Part shown: in pieces, positions 31,649-40,328 of the stretch | How the letters are laid out: every line of letters begins with the position of its first letter | Numbering within the stretch: position 1 is the first letter of the stretch | Made by a program: the position numbers and the translations under genes | The notes under the pieces: model-generated | Told to the model about the DNA's origin: nothing | Seen by the model: only the letters and a program-made list of their open reading frames with translations | Database searches by the model: none | Assembly (NCBI GenBank): GCA_944321925.1 | Contig: CALUND010000006.1 | Span: 62,001 to 126,000, forward strand | Source: an uncultured Rikenellaceae bacterium | Lineage (GTDB): Bacteria; Bacteroidota; Bacteroidia; Bacteroidales; Rikenellaceae | Length of the DNA stretch: 64,000 bases | Direction of reading: 5' to 3'

Positions 31649-33142
31649 TTATTTTCCATAATTGCTCAACGTGCGTCTGACAGCATCTCGCCAGCCCGCC
31701 TGAGCCTTTTGTACCTTATCGGCATCCCAGGAGGGCTCGAATACGCTGTCGATCTGCCACTGTTTGCGGATTTCGTCGATGCTGGACCAGTAACCTACGG
31801 CCAATCCGGCCAGATAGGCGGCACCCAAAGCGGTTGTTTCGACCACCTGGGGACGGATGACGCGTGTCCCGAGAATATCGGCCTGGAACTGCATCAACAG
31901 GTTGTTCCGCGACGCGCCGCCATCCACTTTCAGCTCCTTCAGCGGAACGCCTGCATCCAACGACATGGCATTGGTGATGTCCATCGTCTGGAAAGCGATT
32001 CCCTCCAAAGCCGCCCGAGCGATGTGTGCCGTGGTAGTTCCGCGGCTGATCCCGACGATCGTTCCGCGTGCATACTGGTCCCACCACGGGGCGCCCAATC
32101 CGGTCAAAGCCGGCACGAAATAGACTCCGTTCGTATCGGGAACCCGGGAAGCGAGCTCCTCCACCTCCGAAGAGGAGTTGATCACGCCCAATCCATCGCG
32201 CAACCACTGCACGACCGAACCGCCGACAAAAATACTTCCCTCCAATGCATAATTCACCCGATTTCCGATCTTCCAGGCAACCGTCGTGATGAGGTTGTTC
32301 TTCGACAAGATCGGTTTTTCTCCGCTGTTCATCAAGAGGAAACAGCCCGTTCCATAGGTATTTTTGACCATGCCGGGCTCCGTGCACATCTGTCCGAACA
32401 GGGCTGCCTGCTGGTCTCCGGCGATACCGGCAATAGGAACCTTATGGGCGAAAATCGTGGTCTTGGTATGACCGTACACCTCGCTGGAGGATTTAACCTC
32501 GGGCATCATGGAACGGGGAATACGGAACAGATCCAACAGCTCCTGATCCCACTCGAGCGTATTGATGTTGAACAGCATGGTTCGCGAGGCGTTGCTTACG
32601 TCCGTCACATGCACCTCGCCCCGCGTGAGGCGCCAGATCAACCAGGTGTCGACCGTTCCGAAGAGCAGTTTGCCCTTCTCCGCACGTTCCCGGGCTCCGG
32701 GCACGTTGTCGAGAATCCATTTGATTTTCGTGGCGCTGAAATAGGCATCGATGATCAGACCCGTCTTCTGACGAATCATATCGGTCACGCCCTGTTTTTT
32801 CAGTTCGTCGCAATAGTCGGAAGTGCGCCGGTCCTGCCACACGATGGCGTTGTAGACAGGCTCTTCGGTCTCGGAATCCCACACGATGGTCGTTTCGCGT
32901 TGGTTGGTTATACCGATTCCGGCGATGTTCAGTCCGTTGATATCCAACGTGGCGATCGCTTCGGCAATCACGGAAGCCTGCGAAGACCAAATTTCATGAG
33001 GATCATGCTCTACCCATCCGGATTTGGGGAAGATCTGACGAAATTCCCTCTGCGCCACGGCGCAAGTCTCCCCTTTTTCGTCGAAGACAATGGCCCGCGA
33101 GCTGCTCGTTCCCTGATCGAGAGCTAAAATATACTGTTTCAT
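31649..33142 (-). CDS. glpK: Glycerol kinase
   Basis: This 497-residue enzyme phosphorylates glycerol to sn-glycerol 3-phosphate. The N-terminus [20 protein letters not shown] is the FGGY ATP-binding phosphate-1 loop. [16 protein letters not shown] and VWQDRRT bind glycerol, and the C-terminal FGGY region reads [20 protein letters not shown]. The start is the ATG at 33142; a TTG two codons upstream is in frame but unnecessary. It follows glpC after 132 bases, in which a hairpin is present, and precedes glpF. Confidence 0.96.
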   Translation of the reverse strand: MKQYILALDQGTSSSRAIVFDEKGETCAVAQREFRQIFPKSGWVEHDPHEIWSSQASVIAEAIATLDINGLNIAGIGITNQRETTIVWDSETEEPVYNAIVWQDRRTSDYCDELKKQGVTDMIRQKTGLIIDAYFSATKIKWILDNVPGARERAEKGKLLFGTVDTWLIWRLTRGEVHVTDVSNASRTMLFNINTLEWDQELLDLFRIPRSMMPEVKSSSEVYGHTKTTIFAHKVPIAGIAGDQQAALFGQMCTEPGMVKNTYGTGCFLLMNSGEKPILSKNNLITTVAWKIGNRVNYALEGSIFVGGSVVQWLRDGLGVINSSSEVEELASRVPDTNGVYFVPALTGLGAPWWDQYARGTIVGISRGTTTAHIARAALEGIAFQTMDITNAMSLDAGVPLKELKVDGGASRNNLLMQFQADILGTRVIRPQVVETTALGAAYLAGLAVGYWSSIDEIRKQWQIDSVFEPSWDADKVQKAQAGWRDAVRRTLSNYGK

Positions 33143-33213
33143 AATCAAGATTAGTATTTGGTTGTGAATAAATTAGACAGTTTATAAAGCATCCCCTAAA
33201 TGCGAATCGGAGT

Positions 33214-33269
33214 CAAACAGGTGGTACCAAAGAGGTCGTTATCGGTTATGTGCCAGATTCACCTGTTTG
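33214..33269. repeat. Inverted repeat between glpC and glpK
   Basis: CAAACAGGTG (33214-33223) and CACCTGTTTG (33260-33269) form a 10-bp stem with a 36-base loop, starting a few bases after the glpC stop. No T-run follows. It may protect or process the message and so set different levels of the glpABC and glpKFR segments. Confidence 0.45.
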
Positions 33270-33274
33270 GATCC

Positions 33275-34498
33275 CTACGCCAACCGCGACGCAAGAATAG
33301 TCAACGGATGCTCGCAAGGCTTGCTCGTCGACATTTCGATCTGCCATTTGCACGTTTCGCAATCGGTAGCCACCACATCGGCTCCCGACTCCTCTATCTG
33401 GCGGAAAAGCGACTCTCCGACCGCCTGAGAGGTACGGTAATTCTCCTTCTTGAATCCATACGTACCGGCGATGCCGCAGCACTGTGAATCGAGTACGACC
33501 AGCTCTACCCCTGGAATCATACGAAGCAACTCGATCGAATAGTTCGCCCAGCCCATCTTCTCCATGTGACAAGGGGTATGATAGGCCACCCGAAGCGGCG
33601 CCCCCTCCTTGAACTTCAGATTGCCCTGCCCCGACCGGATCAGCCGGTAGAGATAACGGGTTGCGAGTTCGATCCGATCCCGCACATCGTCGTTCTGCAG
33701 CTCCAACAGGTGCGGATACTCGTCCCGAAGAGTGAACGTACAGGTAGACGAGGTGGTAATCACATCCAAATCGCGATCGGTCACAGCCTCGCGAATCGAC
33801 TTCAGATTGATTTTCGCCTGTCTGCGGGCCTGGTTGTAGAGTCCGTTCGAAATGAGCGCCACGCCGCAACACTTCTCCCTATCGAGCAGACGTACGCCAT
33901 ATCCCAACGCATTCATAATTCGAATCAGGTCTTTACCGAGTTGCGGATTGTTGTAATTGACGTAGCAACCATGGAAATAGGAGACCTGTTTCGGGAAGGC
34001 GGCCTGAGCCGCAGCCGCGTGTTTGTTGTACCAGGAGGTGAAGGTCCCGTGGGCATATTTCGGAAATACCCTGCGATGATCGATGGCCATCACCTTGTCC
34101 ATCATGAAACGGACCGGTTTAAGCGCCACGACACTATTGACAACCGGAGCGAAAGGCGTTGCGAGCGAACCGACCAGATCGGTATTGGCCAGGACAAAGT
34201 TCCTCAACGACGTATTCTTCCGGGGTCCGTATTTGATGCGGGCCGACTGAATGATATCTCCGATACGGACATTCGAAGGACACGCCACTTCGCAGCGTTT
34301 GCAGTTGAGACAATATTTCAGGGCGCTATCGAAAAAACCGGGCTGCTTGAGTCGCAAACGCTCCCCGTCGGGACCGGCCTGCTTCGGGCCCGGATAATCG
34401 GGATTCACAGCCGCGACCGGACAATACACCGTACATATCGTACATTTTATGCATTGTTCGAAATTGTTTTCGCTTACGGTATTTTGCTGAATATTCAT
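33275..34498 (-). CDS. glpC: Anaerobic glycerol-3-phosphate dehydrogenase subunit C
   Basis: This 407-residue iron-sulfur subunit anchors the GlpABC complex and passes electrons to menaquinone. Two ferredoxin clusters lie at the N-terminus (CIKCTICTVYCP and CLNCKRCEVACP). Two cysteine-rich CCG domains follow (SYFHGCYVNYNNPQLG with REKCCGVAL, and AYHTPCHMEKM with LDSQCCGIAGTYGFKKENY), typical of heterodisulfide-reductase-like subunits. glpB ends 2 bases before its ATG, so the genes are tightly coupled. Confidence 0.94.
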   Translation of the reverse strand: MNIQQNTVSENNFEQCIKCTICTVYCPVAAVNPDYPGPKQAGPDGERLRLKQPGFFDSALKYCLNCKRCEVACPSNVRIGDIIQSARIKYGPRKNTSLRNFVLANTDLVGSLATPFAPVVNSVVALKPVRFMMDKVMAIDHRRVFPKYAHGTFTSWYNKHAAAAQAAFPKQVSYFHGCYVNYNNPQLGKDLIRIMNALGYGVRLLDREKCCGVALISNGLYNQARRQAKINLKSIREAVTDRDLDVITTSSTCTFTLRDEYPHLLELQNDDVRDRIELATRYLYRLIRSGQGNLKFKEGAPLRVAYHTPCHMEKMGWANYSIELLRMIPGVELVVLDSQCCGIAGTYGFKKENYRTSQAVGESLFRQIEESGADVVATDCETCKWQIEMSTSKPCEHPLTILASRLA

Positions 34499-34500
34499 GA

Positions 34501-35760
34501 TTATTCGCCTTTTAAAATCCTATCCGCAACAAACAGAGCCGACAACAGGGAGACCCCTGCTCCGCACCCCTCCTGAACAGGATGGAATCCGGCCAAACCG
34601 GCTCCTGCACAATACAAATTTTCGATCGGCACACCCTCTTTCACAACGCGCAGCGAGCGATCTGTCCGCACCCCGAAAGCCTGATAGTTCTGCCGATCGA
34701 AGAAACGCAGCGTATACCACTCGGCACGGTCGGGGGTAAACACCGTATCCGCGCCGAAGACCGGTTCCACAATCCGATCGGGAGTAGCGACCAGTCCTTT
34801 GCTGAAAAAACTCCCCGTAGCCAACACGAAATGATCGGCACGGAATGGAATATCGCCGTGATTGGCTGTAAACAACTCCTTCACCCGACCATCTTTCCAT
34901 TCGGCTGACAACACCGTATCGCCCAGGAAATATTCGCCGCCCAACGAACGGAACCTGTGCTGAAGCGCCTGTTGCGCCTTGATTCCGGGAATCGAAGGAG
35001 GCAGCGTCGGAAGCAGATAAAGCGGCGTGTTCACTTTCGATTTCAGCACGTCGAAAGCATCGTCACGACCGATCCCGATAATCGCCGGCAGAATCACAGC
35101 TTCGCATCCGGAAGCCATTTCCCGGATTTTTGCCGCCAGCACCTCGAGATTCTCCTCCCGATCGAATACGCGGGCGATATTGACCGAACGCATCTCGCTC
35201 GGATTCCTCCGAATCCGCTCCAGATCGGGTAGGTTGATCGTCCCGAAGTTGCAAACAACGCCCTGTTTTCGGAACTCTTCCGCGATGAATTCCGGGTAGA
35301 AATCCAGGAATCCCTCCACATTGATAATACAGACCTTTTCAAAAGGCAATCTCTCGGAACTTGCTGTCGTAAGATAGCCATCGATCGTAAGCCAGGTCGG
35401 CTTCATCTTCCCCATGGGAGTGATCCGGAAATGATTCTTGCGACAATCGCCCGAAACCGAGATTCCGGCCGAACGCAAAATCTCCGGCGCCTGCTGCAGA
35501 TGCTCCGCACAAAACTTCTCCCCCATAATGGCATAGGGGTGTTCCGGAGCGATTTTTCCCAATTCAGCCATGGCAGCGATGGGATCCGACACCTCCGTTC
35601 CATCGGGCATTCTGCCGAGGAGATCGAACGATCCCGACGAGAAATGGATCGCACTCTGTCCCTGCGAAACAATCGCACACTTTTTTCCCGCCTCGGCCAG
35701 CCGGATACCACAGACCATCCCGGCCAACCCGCCGCCTATGATTACTACATCGAATTTCAT
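34501..35760 (-). CDS. glpB: Anaerobic glycerol-3-phosphate dehydrogenase subunit B
   Basis: This 419-residue FAD/FMN-binding subunit of the GlpABC dehydrogenase has the N-terminal dinucleotide fold FDVVIIGGGLAGMVCGIRLAEAG. It also has LATGSFFSKGLVATPDRIVEPVFG and the C-terminal NLYCAGAGLAGFHPVQEGCGAGVS, both typical of GlpB. Its ATG overlaps the glpA stop as ATGA, and glpC starts 2 bases after it. The three subunits together oxidise glycerol 3-phosphate to dihydroxyacetone phosphate under anaerobic conditions. Confidence 0.94.
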   Translation of the reverse strand: MKFDVVIIGGGLAGMVCGIRLAEAGKKCAIVSQGQSAIHFSSGSFDLLGRMPDGTEVSDPIAAMAELGKIAPEHPYAIMGEKFCAEHLQQAPEILRSAGISVSGDCRKNHFRITPMGKMKPTWLTIDGYLTTASSERLPFEKVCIINVEGFLDFYPEFIAEEFRKQGVVCNFGTINLPDLERIRRNPSEMRSVNIARVFDREENLEVLAAKIREMASGCEAVILPAIIGIGRDDAFDVLKSKVNTPLYLLPTLPPSIPGIKAQQALQHRFRSLGGEYFLGDTVLSAEWKDGRVKELFTANHGDIPFRADHFVLATGSFFSKGLVATPDRIVEPVFGADTVFTPDRAEWYTLRFFDRQNYQAFGVRTDRSLRVVKEGVPIENLYCAGAGLAGFHPVQEGCGAGVSLLSALFVADRILKGE

Positions 35761-37379
35761 TTCACAGCTATTTTCGTCGTTTCATCCGACAATCCGCACA
35801 CTCCCTGGTAAACCCATGTCGTATATTCGCTCTCCCGCAGTGTGTCGCCCCAGGCGATGGGAGCCATTCCCTTCCAACGCTCATTCAGGAACGAGGCCAG
35901 ATCGGCTTTTGCCTTTCGGGCGCAAACCGGATCTTTCTTTCCCATCAAACCGGCCGCACGGCAAGCGCACAGTTCGCCCTGACACGTACCCATGCCGACA
36001 CGCGTTCTGCGTCGCAAGTCAATCAGATTGTTCACTCCCAGATGCTCCATCGCATATTCCACCTCTCCTACAGATACCTCCTCGCACTCGCATACCAGAC
36101 TGTTCTTGAGCGAATTCTCACTATCGATCTCGACAGCCATGGCCCCATGGCGCGATATCGACGACCGTCTCTGCGTAATCGGCCTGTTACGAATCTTTTT
36201 CTCCACCTCTTCTTTGCTTTCGGCGGAGCCGGGCAGCGGAATCTCGGCCGTACGACAAACCTCCTTGACTCCGATCTTTTTGCAGATCAGATCGGTTGTC
36301 CATTCGGCCATCAACCGATAGGTCATCAGCTTTCCGCCCGTGATGGTGATGAATCCCTGCATTCCGTCGCGCTGGGCATGATCCAGCAATACGATGCCCC
36401 GGCTCACGGTTCTTCCGCTCGGATCGTCATCCGAAGCGACCAACGGACGGACTCCGGCATAGGCCCGGAGAATACGGGTTTGTGCCAGTATGGGAGAAAG
36501 TTTCTCTCCCTCCCTCAACAACAAATCCACCTCTGCGGGCGTCACGATCATGTTATCGACCTCTTCGAACGGCACTTTACTCGAGGTGGTTCCTATCAGG
36601 GAGATCGTATCGCCCGGCACCAAGATATCGGCATCGGCCGGTTTCCGGCACCTGTTGAGGACCAGGTTGTTCACGCGGTGACCGAAGATCAGCAAAGCCC
36701 CTTTTGCCGGAAGCATGTTGACCGTGATACCGGCCTTCGCCGCAATACCGTGCCCCCAGATTCCACCCGCATTCACAACCACCTGCGCATAAAAAGTCTC
36801 TTCGGTTCGGGCATGATAATCATAGGCTTTCACCCCTACAATACGATCCTGTTCGCGAATCAGTTCGGTCACTTCCATATAGGTACGGACCTCTGCCCCA
36901 TGCGCCTTCGCATCCAGGATATTGGACGCTGTGAGCCGAAAGGGATCGACAGCTCCGTCCGGTACACGCACAGCTCCGATCAGGGAAGGATTGGCCGCCG
37001 GCTCCAACCGTTTTGCCTCTTGCGGATCGATAACATCGGCCCGAATTCCCGCCTTGCGGCACGCCTCGACAAAGACAGTCTGATATTCCAACCCGTCCTC
37101 GGGAAGCGAGATAAACAAACCGTCGGTCTCCTCAACGCAGTGGGCCGCTATTTTTCGCAGGATCCTATTCTCCTTGATGCACTCCACGGCCGACTCATGG
37201 TCCGTCACGGCATAACGTGCGCCGCTATGGAGCAATCCATGATTGCGACCTGTTGCTCCGGTCGAGATATCGGAACGCTCCAGGAGAAGCACTTTGATAC
37301 CCCGAAGCGCACAATCCCTTGCAACACCTGCTCCGGTCGCTCCTCCGCCGACTATGATAACATCATACACAGCATTCAT
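35757..37379 (-). CDS. glpA: Anaerobic glycerol-3-phosphate dehydrogenase subunit A
   Basis: This 540-residue catalytic FAD subunit begins MNAVYDVIIVGGGATGAGVA, followed by ALRGIKVLLLERSDISTGATGRNHGLLHSGARY, the glycerol-3-phosphate dehydrogenase signature. The C-terminal part carries a BFD-like [2Fe-2S] domain (VCECEEVSVGEVEYAM, RRTRVGMGTCQGELCACRAAGL), as in E. coli GlpA. The ATG at 37379 is chosen because the promoter's -7 box (37403-37410) lies inside the upstream extension that starts at 37436. It is the first gene of the operon. Confidence 0.95.
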   Translation of the reverse strand: MNAVYDVIIVGGGATGAGVARDCALRGIKVLLLERSDISTGATGRNHGLLHSGARYAVTDHESAVECIKENRILRKIAAHCVEETDGLFISLPEDGLEYQTVFVEACRKAGIRADVIDPQEAKRLEPAANPSLIGAVRVPDGAVDPFRLTASNILDAKAHGAEVRTYMEVTELIREQDRIVGVKAYDYHARTEETFYAQVVVNAGGIWGHGIAAKAGITVNMLPAKGALLIFGHRVNNLVLNRCRKPADADILVPGDTISLIGTTSSKVPFEEVDNMIVTPAEVDLLLREGEKLSPILAQTRILRAYAGVRPLVASDDDPSGRTVSRGIVLLDHAQRDGMQGFITITGGKLMTYRLMAEWTTDLICKKIGVKEVCRTAEIPLPGSAESKEEVEKKIRNRPITQRRSSISRHGAMAVEIDSENSLKNSLVCECEEVSVGEVEYAMEHLGVNNLIDLRRRTRVGMGTCQGELCACRAAGLMGKKDPVCARKAKADLASFLNERWKGMAPIAWGDTLRESEYTTWVYQGVCGLSDETTKIAVK

Positions 37380-37402
37380 AAGACGATCTCTGATTTTTTT
37401 TG

Positions 37403-37433
37403 CAAAGATAACATTTCGCCCCTTAAAAACAAA
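37403..37433 (-). promoter_or_regulatory. Promoter of the glpABCKFR operon
   Basis: Minus strand TTTG (37430-37433), 19 bases, TATCTTTG (37403-37410). This is an ideal Bacteroidetes promoter with a leader of about 20 bases. Its -33 element lies inside the left arm of a long inverted repeat. Confidence 0.75.
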
Positions 37434-37473
37434 CAAAACGAAATTATTTTTATTTCATTTTATTTGTTTTTAA
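37423..37473. promoter_or_regulatory. 22-bp inverted repeat, probable operator for the DeoR-type repressor
   Basis: The left arm 37423-37444 and the right arm 37452-37473 match in 20 of 22 positions when inverted, separated by 7 bases. The left arm covers the -33 element of the glpA promoter, so a protein bound here would block transcription. The repeat contains AAAACGAAAT/ATTTCATTTT, resembling the A+T-rich half-sites of DeoR-family operators. A further copy of ACAAAACGAAA lies at 37508-37518. Confidence 0.6.
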
Positions 37474-37531
37474 CCCACAAAAAGAAAAGAAAAACGACTA
37501 TAACGACACAAAACGAAACCATTCGCAATTA

Positions 37532-37545
37532 TCGAAAGTTTTCGA
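37532..37545. repeat. TCGAAA-GT-TTTCGA palindrome between glpA and the IbrB-like gene
   Basis: The two 6-base arms are perfectly inverted. It lies about 80 bases beyond the IbrB-like stop and about 150 bases upstream of glpA. It has no T-run and no clear role. Confidence 0.3.
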
Positions 37546-37624
37546 GACAAACTACGGGGAAATATCATGTATCGATTTCTTTCCTTTTCACAGACAGAAT
37601 CGACCGCACAGACGACTCCGACTT

Positions 37625-38206
37625 CTAATACTTTTCAAACGCGTCCGCCAAGGCAGCCTCGCAAACATCGTTGGATACACCTCGACTGAATTCGCCCGAT
37701 GCAAACAAATCGGCCAATCCACCGATCTGTTTCAGACGCAAAAGCTCATCGCGATCCATCCCGAGATGGCGCAAAATCCAACGATCGGACACGTTCGACT
37801 GAACCAATTCGGAAACCAATTTACTCATCAGCTCCACATTATGCGTTCCGCGGGCCCGGTTGTGACGAATCGTCGAGGCCATACGGTTCGAAAGCTCCTT
37901 GTCGATCACAGCAACGGGCAACAGCCCCTTTTCCCGCTCGTAAATACGTTGCGAGGTCTTCAGCACCATGTAACGATGATAACCGTCGACCAATTCATAA
38001 AGATCGTGTTCGGCATCGTAATAACAAACGCACGGCATGGTATAACCGTCTTCCCAGATGGAGAGCTCCAAAAGTCTCATTTCGGGAGGTGCAACGATGT
38101 TTGGGTTATAACTATTGGCTACGACCTTTTCGACCGGGACGGCTCGAATGTCATACACCGGACTCCGATACTCCGTTTCCGAGGGAGTCACACAAGAGCG
38201 TTTCAT
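37625..38206 (-). CDS. ParB/IbrB-like nuclease-domain protein
   Basis: This protein has 193 residues from the ATG at 38206. It is a ParB/sulfiredoxin-fold protein: VPVEKVVANSYNPN and LLELSIWEDGYTMPCVCYYD lead to YELVDGYHRYMVLK (GxHR box, about 75-78), then STIRHNRARGTHN (about 111-123) and a small helical C-terminus with ILRHLGMDRDELLRLKQI. IbrB of E. coli has this architecture and works with IbrA in activating immunoglobulin-binding protein genes; its biochemistry is not settled. It overlaps the IbrA-like gene by 56 bases and is the last of three coupled genes. Confidence 0.75.
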   Translation of the reverse strand: MKRSCVTPSETEYRSPVYDIRAVPVEKVVANSYNPNIVAPPEMRLLELSIWEDGYTMPCVCYYDAEHDLYELVDGYHRYMVLKTSQRIYEREKGLLPVAVIDKELSNRMASTIRHNRARGTHNVELMSKLVSELVQSNVSDRWILRHLGMDRDELLRLKQIGGLADLFASGEFSRGVSNDVCEAALADAFEKY

Positions 38207-39473
38207 ATTTATCCATGATTTTCCTACGTCGCAGGGTCTCCGTCTTGTTCGGCGCAAAGCCCATGTACTTGCAGGCGTGATCGTTTTTAAGAATACAGAT
38301 GCATATCCGTTTGAACGTGGGGAGTTGATTGAACTCCGGGATATCGATGTCGTCGATGTATTTCATCCGGACCGGCTTTTTCTTCGTACGATAACCGCTT
38401 TTTTCTCCCACGGAGATCGGAATTCCCGCGCTCCGCAGTTTTTCGATGGTCTGATCGGACAAACAACCCCCTTTTTTTCTCCAAAAACGGATACTGACGG
38501 CCAGTTTGTCGAGGTAATTGTTTCTTGTCTTTTCCGGCAAAGTGGAGAGCAGAAAATACATGTAGCGTTCCCAGGTAAACCCTTCGGGCAAATGCACCGA
38601 CTGCCATCCGATAGCGGATGTCCGACCGTAGAGCGAAGCGAAATTCACCCCGTTCACCCGACCGACCATTCGGCCCCACATGTCGGGATCGATCGCCCGG
38701 TAGAGATGCAGGCTCGAAAGAGCGGGAGAGATAAAAGGGCTGGCCACACGCTGATTATCGAGAGGTACACCGGCCCGGTAAAACAGATCGTACAGTTTGT
38801 TGTATTCCCAGCCAAACTTGCCGTTCGCGGTCCAGATGTCGGTGGTCAGCCAATCATAAATCGGATAGGCATTGTATATTCCGCCACCTGTCCACTCCCG
38901 GATCCAACGATATCCCAGATAATGATTCTGGTTTCGTTCACTGTGTATGGATCGCCACCGGTTGAAACTCTCCTGCGTACGAATGCCGACCAGACAGCAG
39001 GTACGGGTTGCCCGCTTGTGGAAATGGAGCCATTCGGCAAAGCGGTTTTGAAACTCGTAATCCCACATCTCTCTCGTATAGAATGGGAAATGGCTGCGAG
39101 TAAGAGAGGACGCCGGCATCCTGCGGACCCATTGTTCCCTTTTGGATTCATCCCACGGTCGCCAGTAACGGTCGAACATGGAGGCGCTGGTTGCCACCTT
39201 GAAGGGAACGCAAACACGATACGGCTCCAGGATGTCCGGATTCGAAGCCAGGACCGAATCCACATAACGGACCGTCTCGCTATACTGTATCTCGTAATCC
39301 ATGTGGAAAACGCCTATTTTTCGTTTCAGTCCGTTGCGCCGGATGAAATCGACACACAGGTTCAACAACACACCGCTATCCTTGCCTCCCGAAAAAGAGA
39401 CATAGATATTGTCGAATGTATCGAAAACGGCCTTCAATCGTCTTTGGGCCGCTTCATATACGTTTTCGTTCAT
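38151..39473 (-). CDS. IbrA-like PAPS-reductase-family (DUF3440) protein
   Basis: This protein has 440 residues from the ATG at 39473. The PP-loop SFSGGKDSGVLLNL (SGGKDS at 28-33) identifies an ATP-pyrophosphatase of the PAPS reductase/DndC group. Downstream segments VFHMDYEIQYSETVRYVD, CLVGIRTQESFNRWRSI and YPIYDWLTTDIWTANG continue that fold. The C-terminal region (KKKPVRMKYIDDIDIP, HACKYMGFAPNKTE) is DUF3440-like. It would activate a substrate by adenylation; the natural substrate is unknown. It overlaps the GNAT-like gene by 20 bases and the IbrB-like gene by 56, so all three are translated together. Confidence 0.8.
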   Translation of the reverse strand: MNENVYEAAQRRLKAVFDTFDNIYVSFSGGKDSGVLLNLCVDFIRRNGLKRKIGVFHMDYEIQYSETVRYVDSVLASNPDILEPYRVCVPFKVATSASMFDRYWRPWDESKREQWVRRMPASSLTRSHFPFYTREMWDYEFQNRFAEWLHFHKRATRTCCLVGIRTQESFNRWRSIHSERNQNHYLGYRWIREWTGGGIYNAYPIYDWLTTDIWTANGKFGWEYNKLYDLFYRAGVPLDNQRVASPFISPALSSLHLYRAIDPDMWGRMVGRVNGVNFASLYGRTSAIGWQSVHLPEGFTWERYMYFLLSTLPEKTRNNYLDKLAVSIRFWRKKGGCLSDQTIEKLRSAGIPISVGEKSGYRTKKKPVRMKYIDDIDIPEFNQLPTFKRICICILKNDHACKYMGFAPNKTETLRRRKIMDKYETLLCDSLGNGVSESGV

Positions 39474-39876
39474 GGGTGTCGTTTTTTTCGTACTCCATTT
39501 TGACATAGTTTTTCCACTCCCTTACCGGCACAAATCCCTCATTGCGAAACAAGTCGGCATGTCGGATCTGCGTGATGGAAAATATCTTATACTTTTCGTG
39601 ACAAACCCGGACGATCTCTCGGAGCAACAGAGCGAACAGGCAAGCATCGTCCCCTGCTATATAGTAATTGTCGATTTTTGCGCTACCCGCATCGTTCGTT
39701 TCAACGGGAATAAATCCCAATACGACGTTTTTGTCCGTCGCCACGAACCAAAGATGAGCGCGCGAAGTCCAAAACGGATAGTTATTATTCTGACGAAGAA
39801 CACTGCGACGCATCACCAGAGGCCCCACAAGTTCATAAAGGCGTGTATCTGTTCCGGCCAGTTTTTCGATTTTCAT
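39454..39876 (-). CDS. Small GNAT-like protein of the IbrA/IbrB module
   Basis: This 140-residue protein has a plan that fits a GNAT N-acetyltransferase: an N-terminal helix (TRLYELVGPLVMRRSVLRQN), then strands with HLWFVATDKNVVLGFIPVE and AKIDNYYIAG. A helix LFALLLREIVRVCHE and the terminal FSITQIRHADLFRNEGFVPVREWKNYVKME follow. The acetyl-CoA-binding loop RxxGxG/A is not clear, so it may not be an active enzyme. It is the first gene of the three-gene set, with a -7 box at 39952-39959 and a leader hairpin at 39898-39922. Its function in the module is not known. Confidence 0.6.
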   Translation of the reverse strand: MKIEKLAGTDTRLYELVGPLVMRRSVLRQNNNYPFWTSRAHLWFVATDKNVVLGFIPVETNDAGSAKIDNYYIAGDDACLFALLLREIVRVCHEKYKIFSITQIRHADLFRNEGFVPVREWKNYVKMEYEKNDTHERKRI

Positions 39877-39897
39877 ATTATTTTACCCATCCGTTCG

Positions 39898-39922
39898 GGC
39901 CGGACATTTTATATTTCCGGCC
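39898..39922. repeat. Leader hairpin before the GNAT-like gene
   Basis: The arms ggccgga (39898-39904) and tccggcc (39916-39922) form a 7-bp G+C-rich stem within otherwise A+T-rich leader sequence, between the promoter and the ATG at 39876. It may affect translation of the whole module. Confidence 0.4.
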
Positions 39923-39951
39923 AAACATGCTATAACCACAACATTACATCA

Positions 39952-39959
39952 CAAATATA
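39952..39959 (-). promoter_or_regulatory. Promoter -7 box of the GNAT/IbrA/IbrB module
   Basis: Minus strand TATATTTG matches TAnnTTTG. TTG 22 bases upstream is a possible -33 element. The leader is about 70 bases long. Confidence 0.5.
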
Positions 39960-40328
39960 GACAAAGTATGACACAAAAAGTCAAGTTCGCACAATCTTTT
40001 TGCAGCAGCACTTTCCGCATTGTTTGACACAGGTTCTTTTTCTGTTTTTGCTGCCCGCCATTTGACTGTCCGGATTTTTCGCCCCATCCGTACTGAGCGA
40101 TCGGAAAAGTACTACGATGGCATGATCCCCTCTCAATTCGATCGAGCAGAAGAATAACCATCTTCCCCCCAATTGCAAAATCGGAAGAAAATAGCTACCT
40201 TGGTTGGCAAACGATCCGGAGGAGGACACCTCTCACCGATTTCGGTGCGTCGAATTCCATTGCCTGTCACAGACAGTCCGTTTCACCACTTAGAATCTTC
40301 ACAAAGCTTCCCTCCAACACAAAACGCG
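39960..40328. other. Intergenic region between the IbrA/B module and the methyltransferase gene
   Basis: This is part of a 452-base gap between divergent genes. No open frame with protein-like features is seen; an in-frame upstream extension of the methyltransferase (from 40173) has no family match. No defensible plus-strand promoter is visible. Confidence 0.45.

Noticed and set aside
31709..33127. A 472-codon plus-strand open frame antisense to glpK
   Set aside because: It is a mirror frame of a certain gene. Its sequence is low in hydrophobic pattern and matches no family; high G+C coding DNA often leaves the opposite strand open.
38115..39503. A 462-codon plus-strand frame antisense to the IbrA-like gene
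   Set aside because: The PP-loop protein on the minus strand is convincing. The plus frame has no recognisable features.
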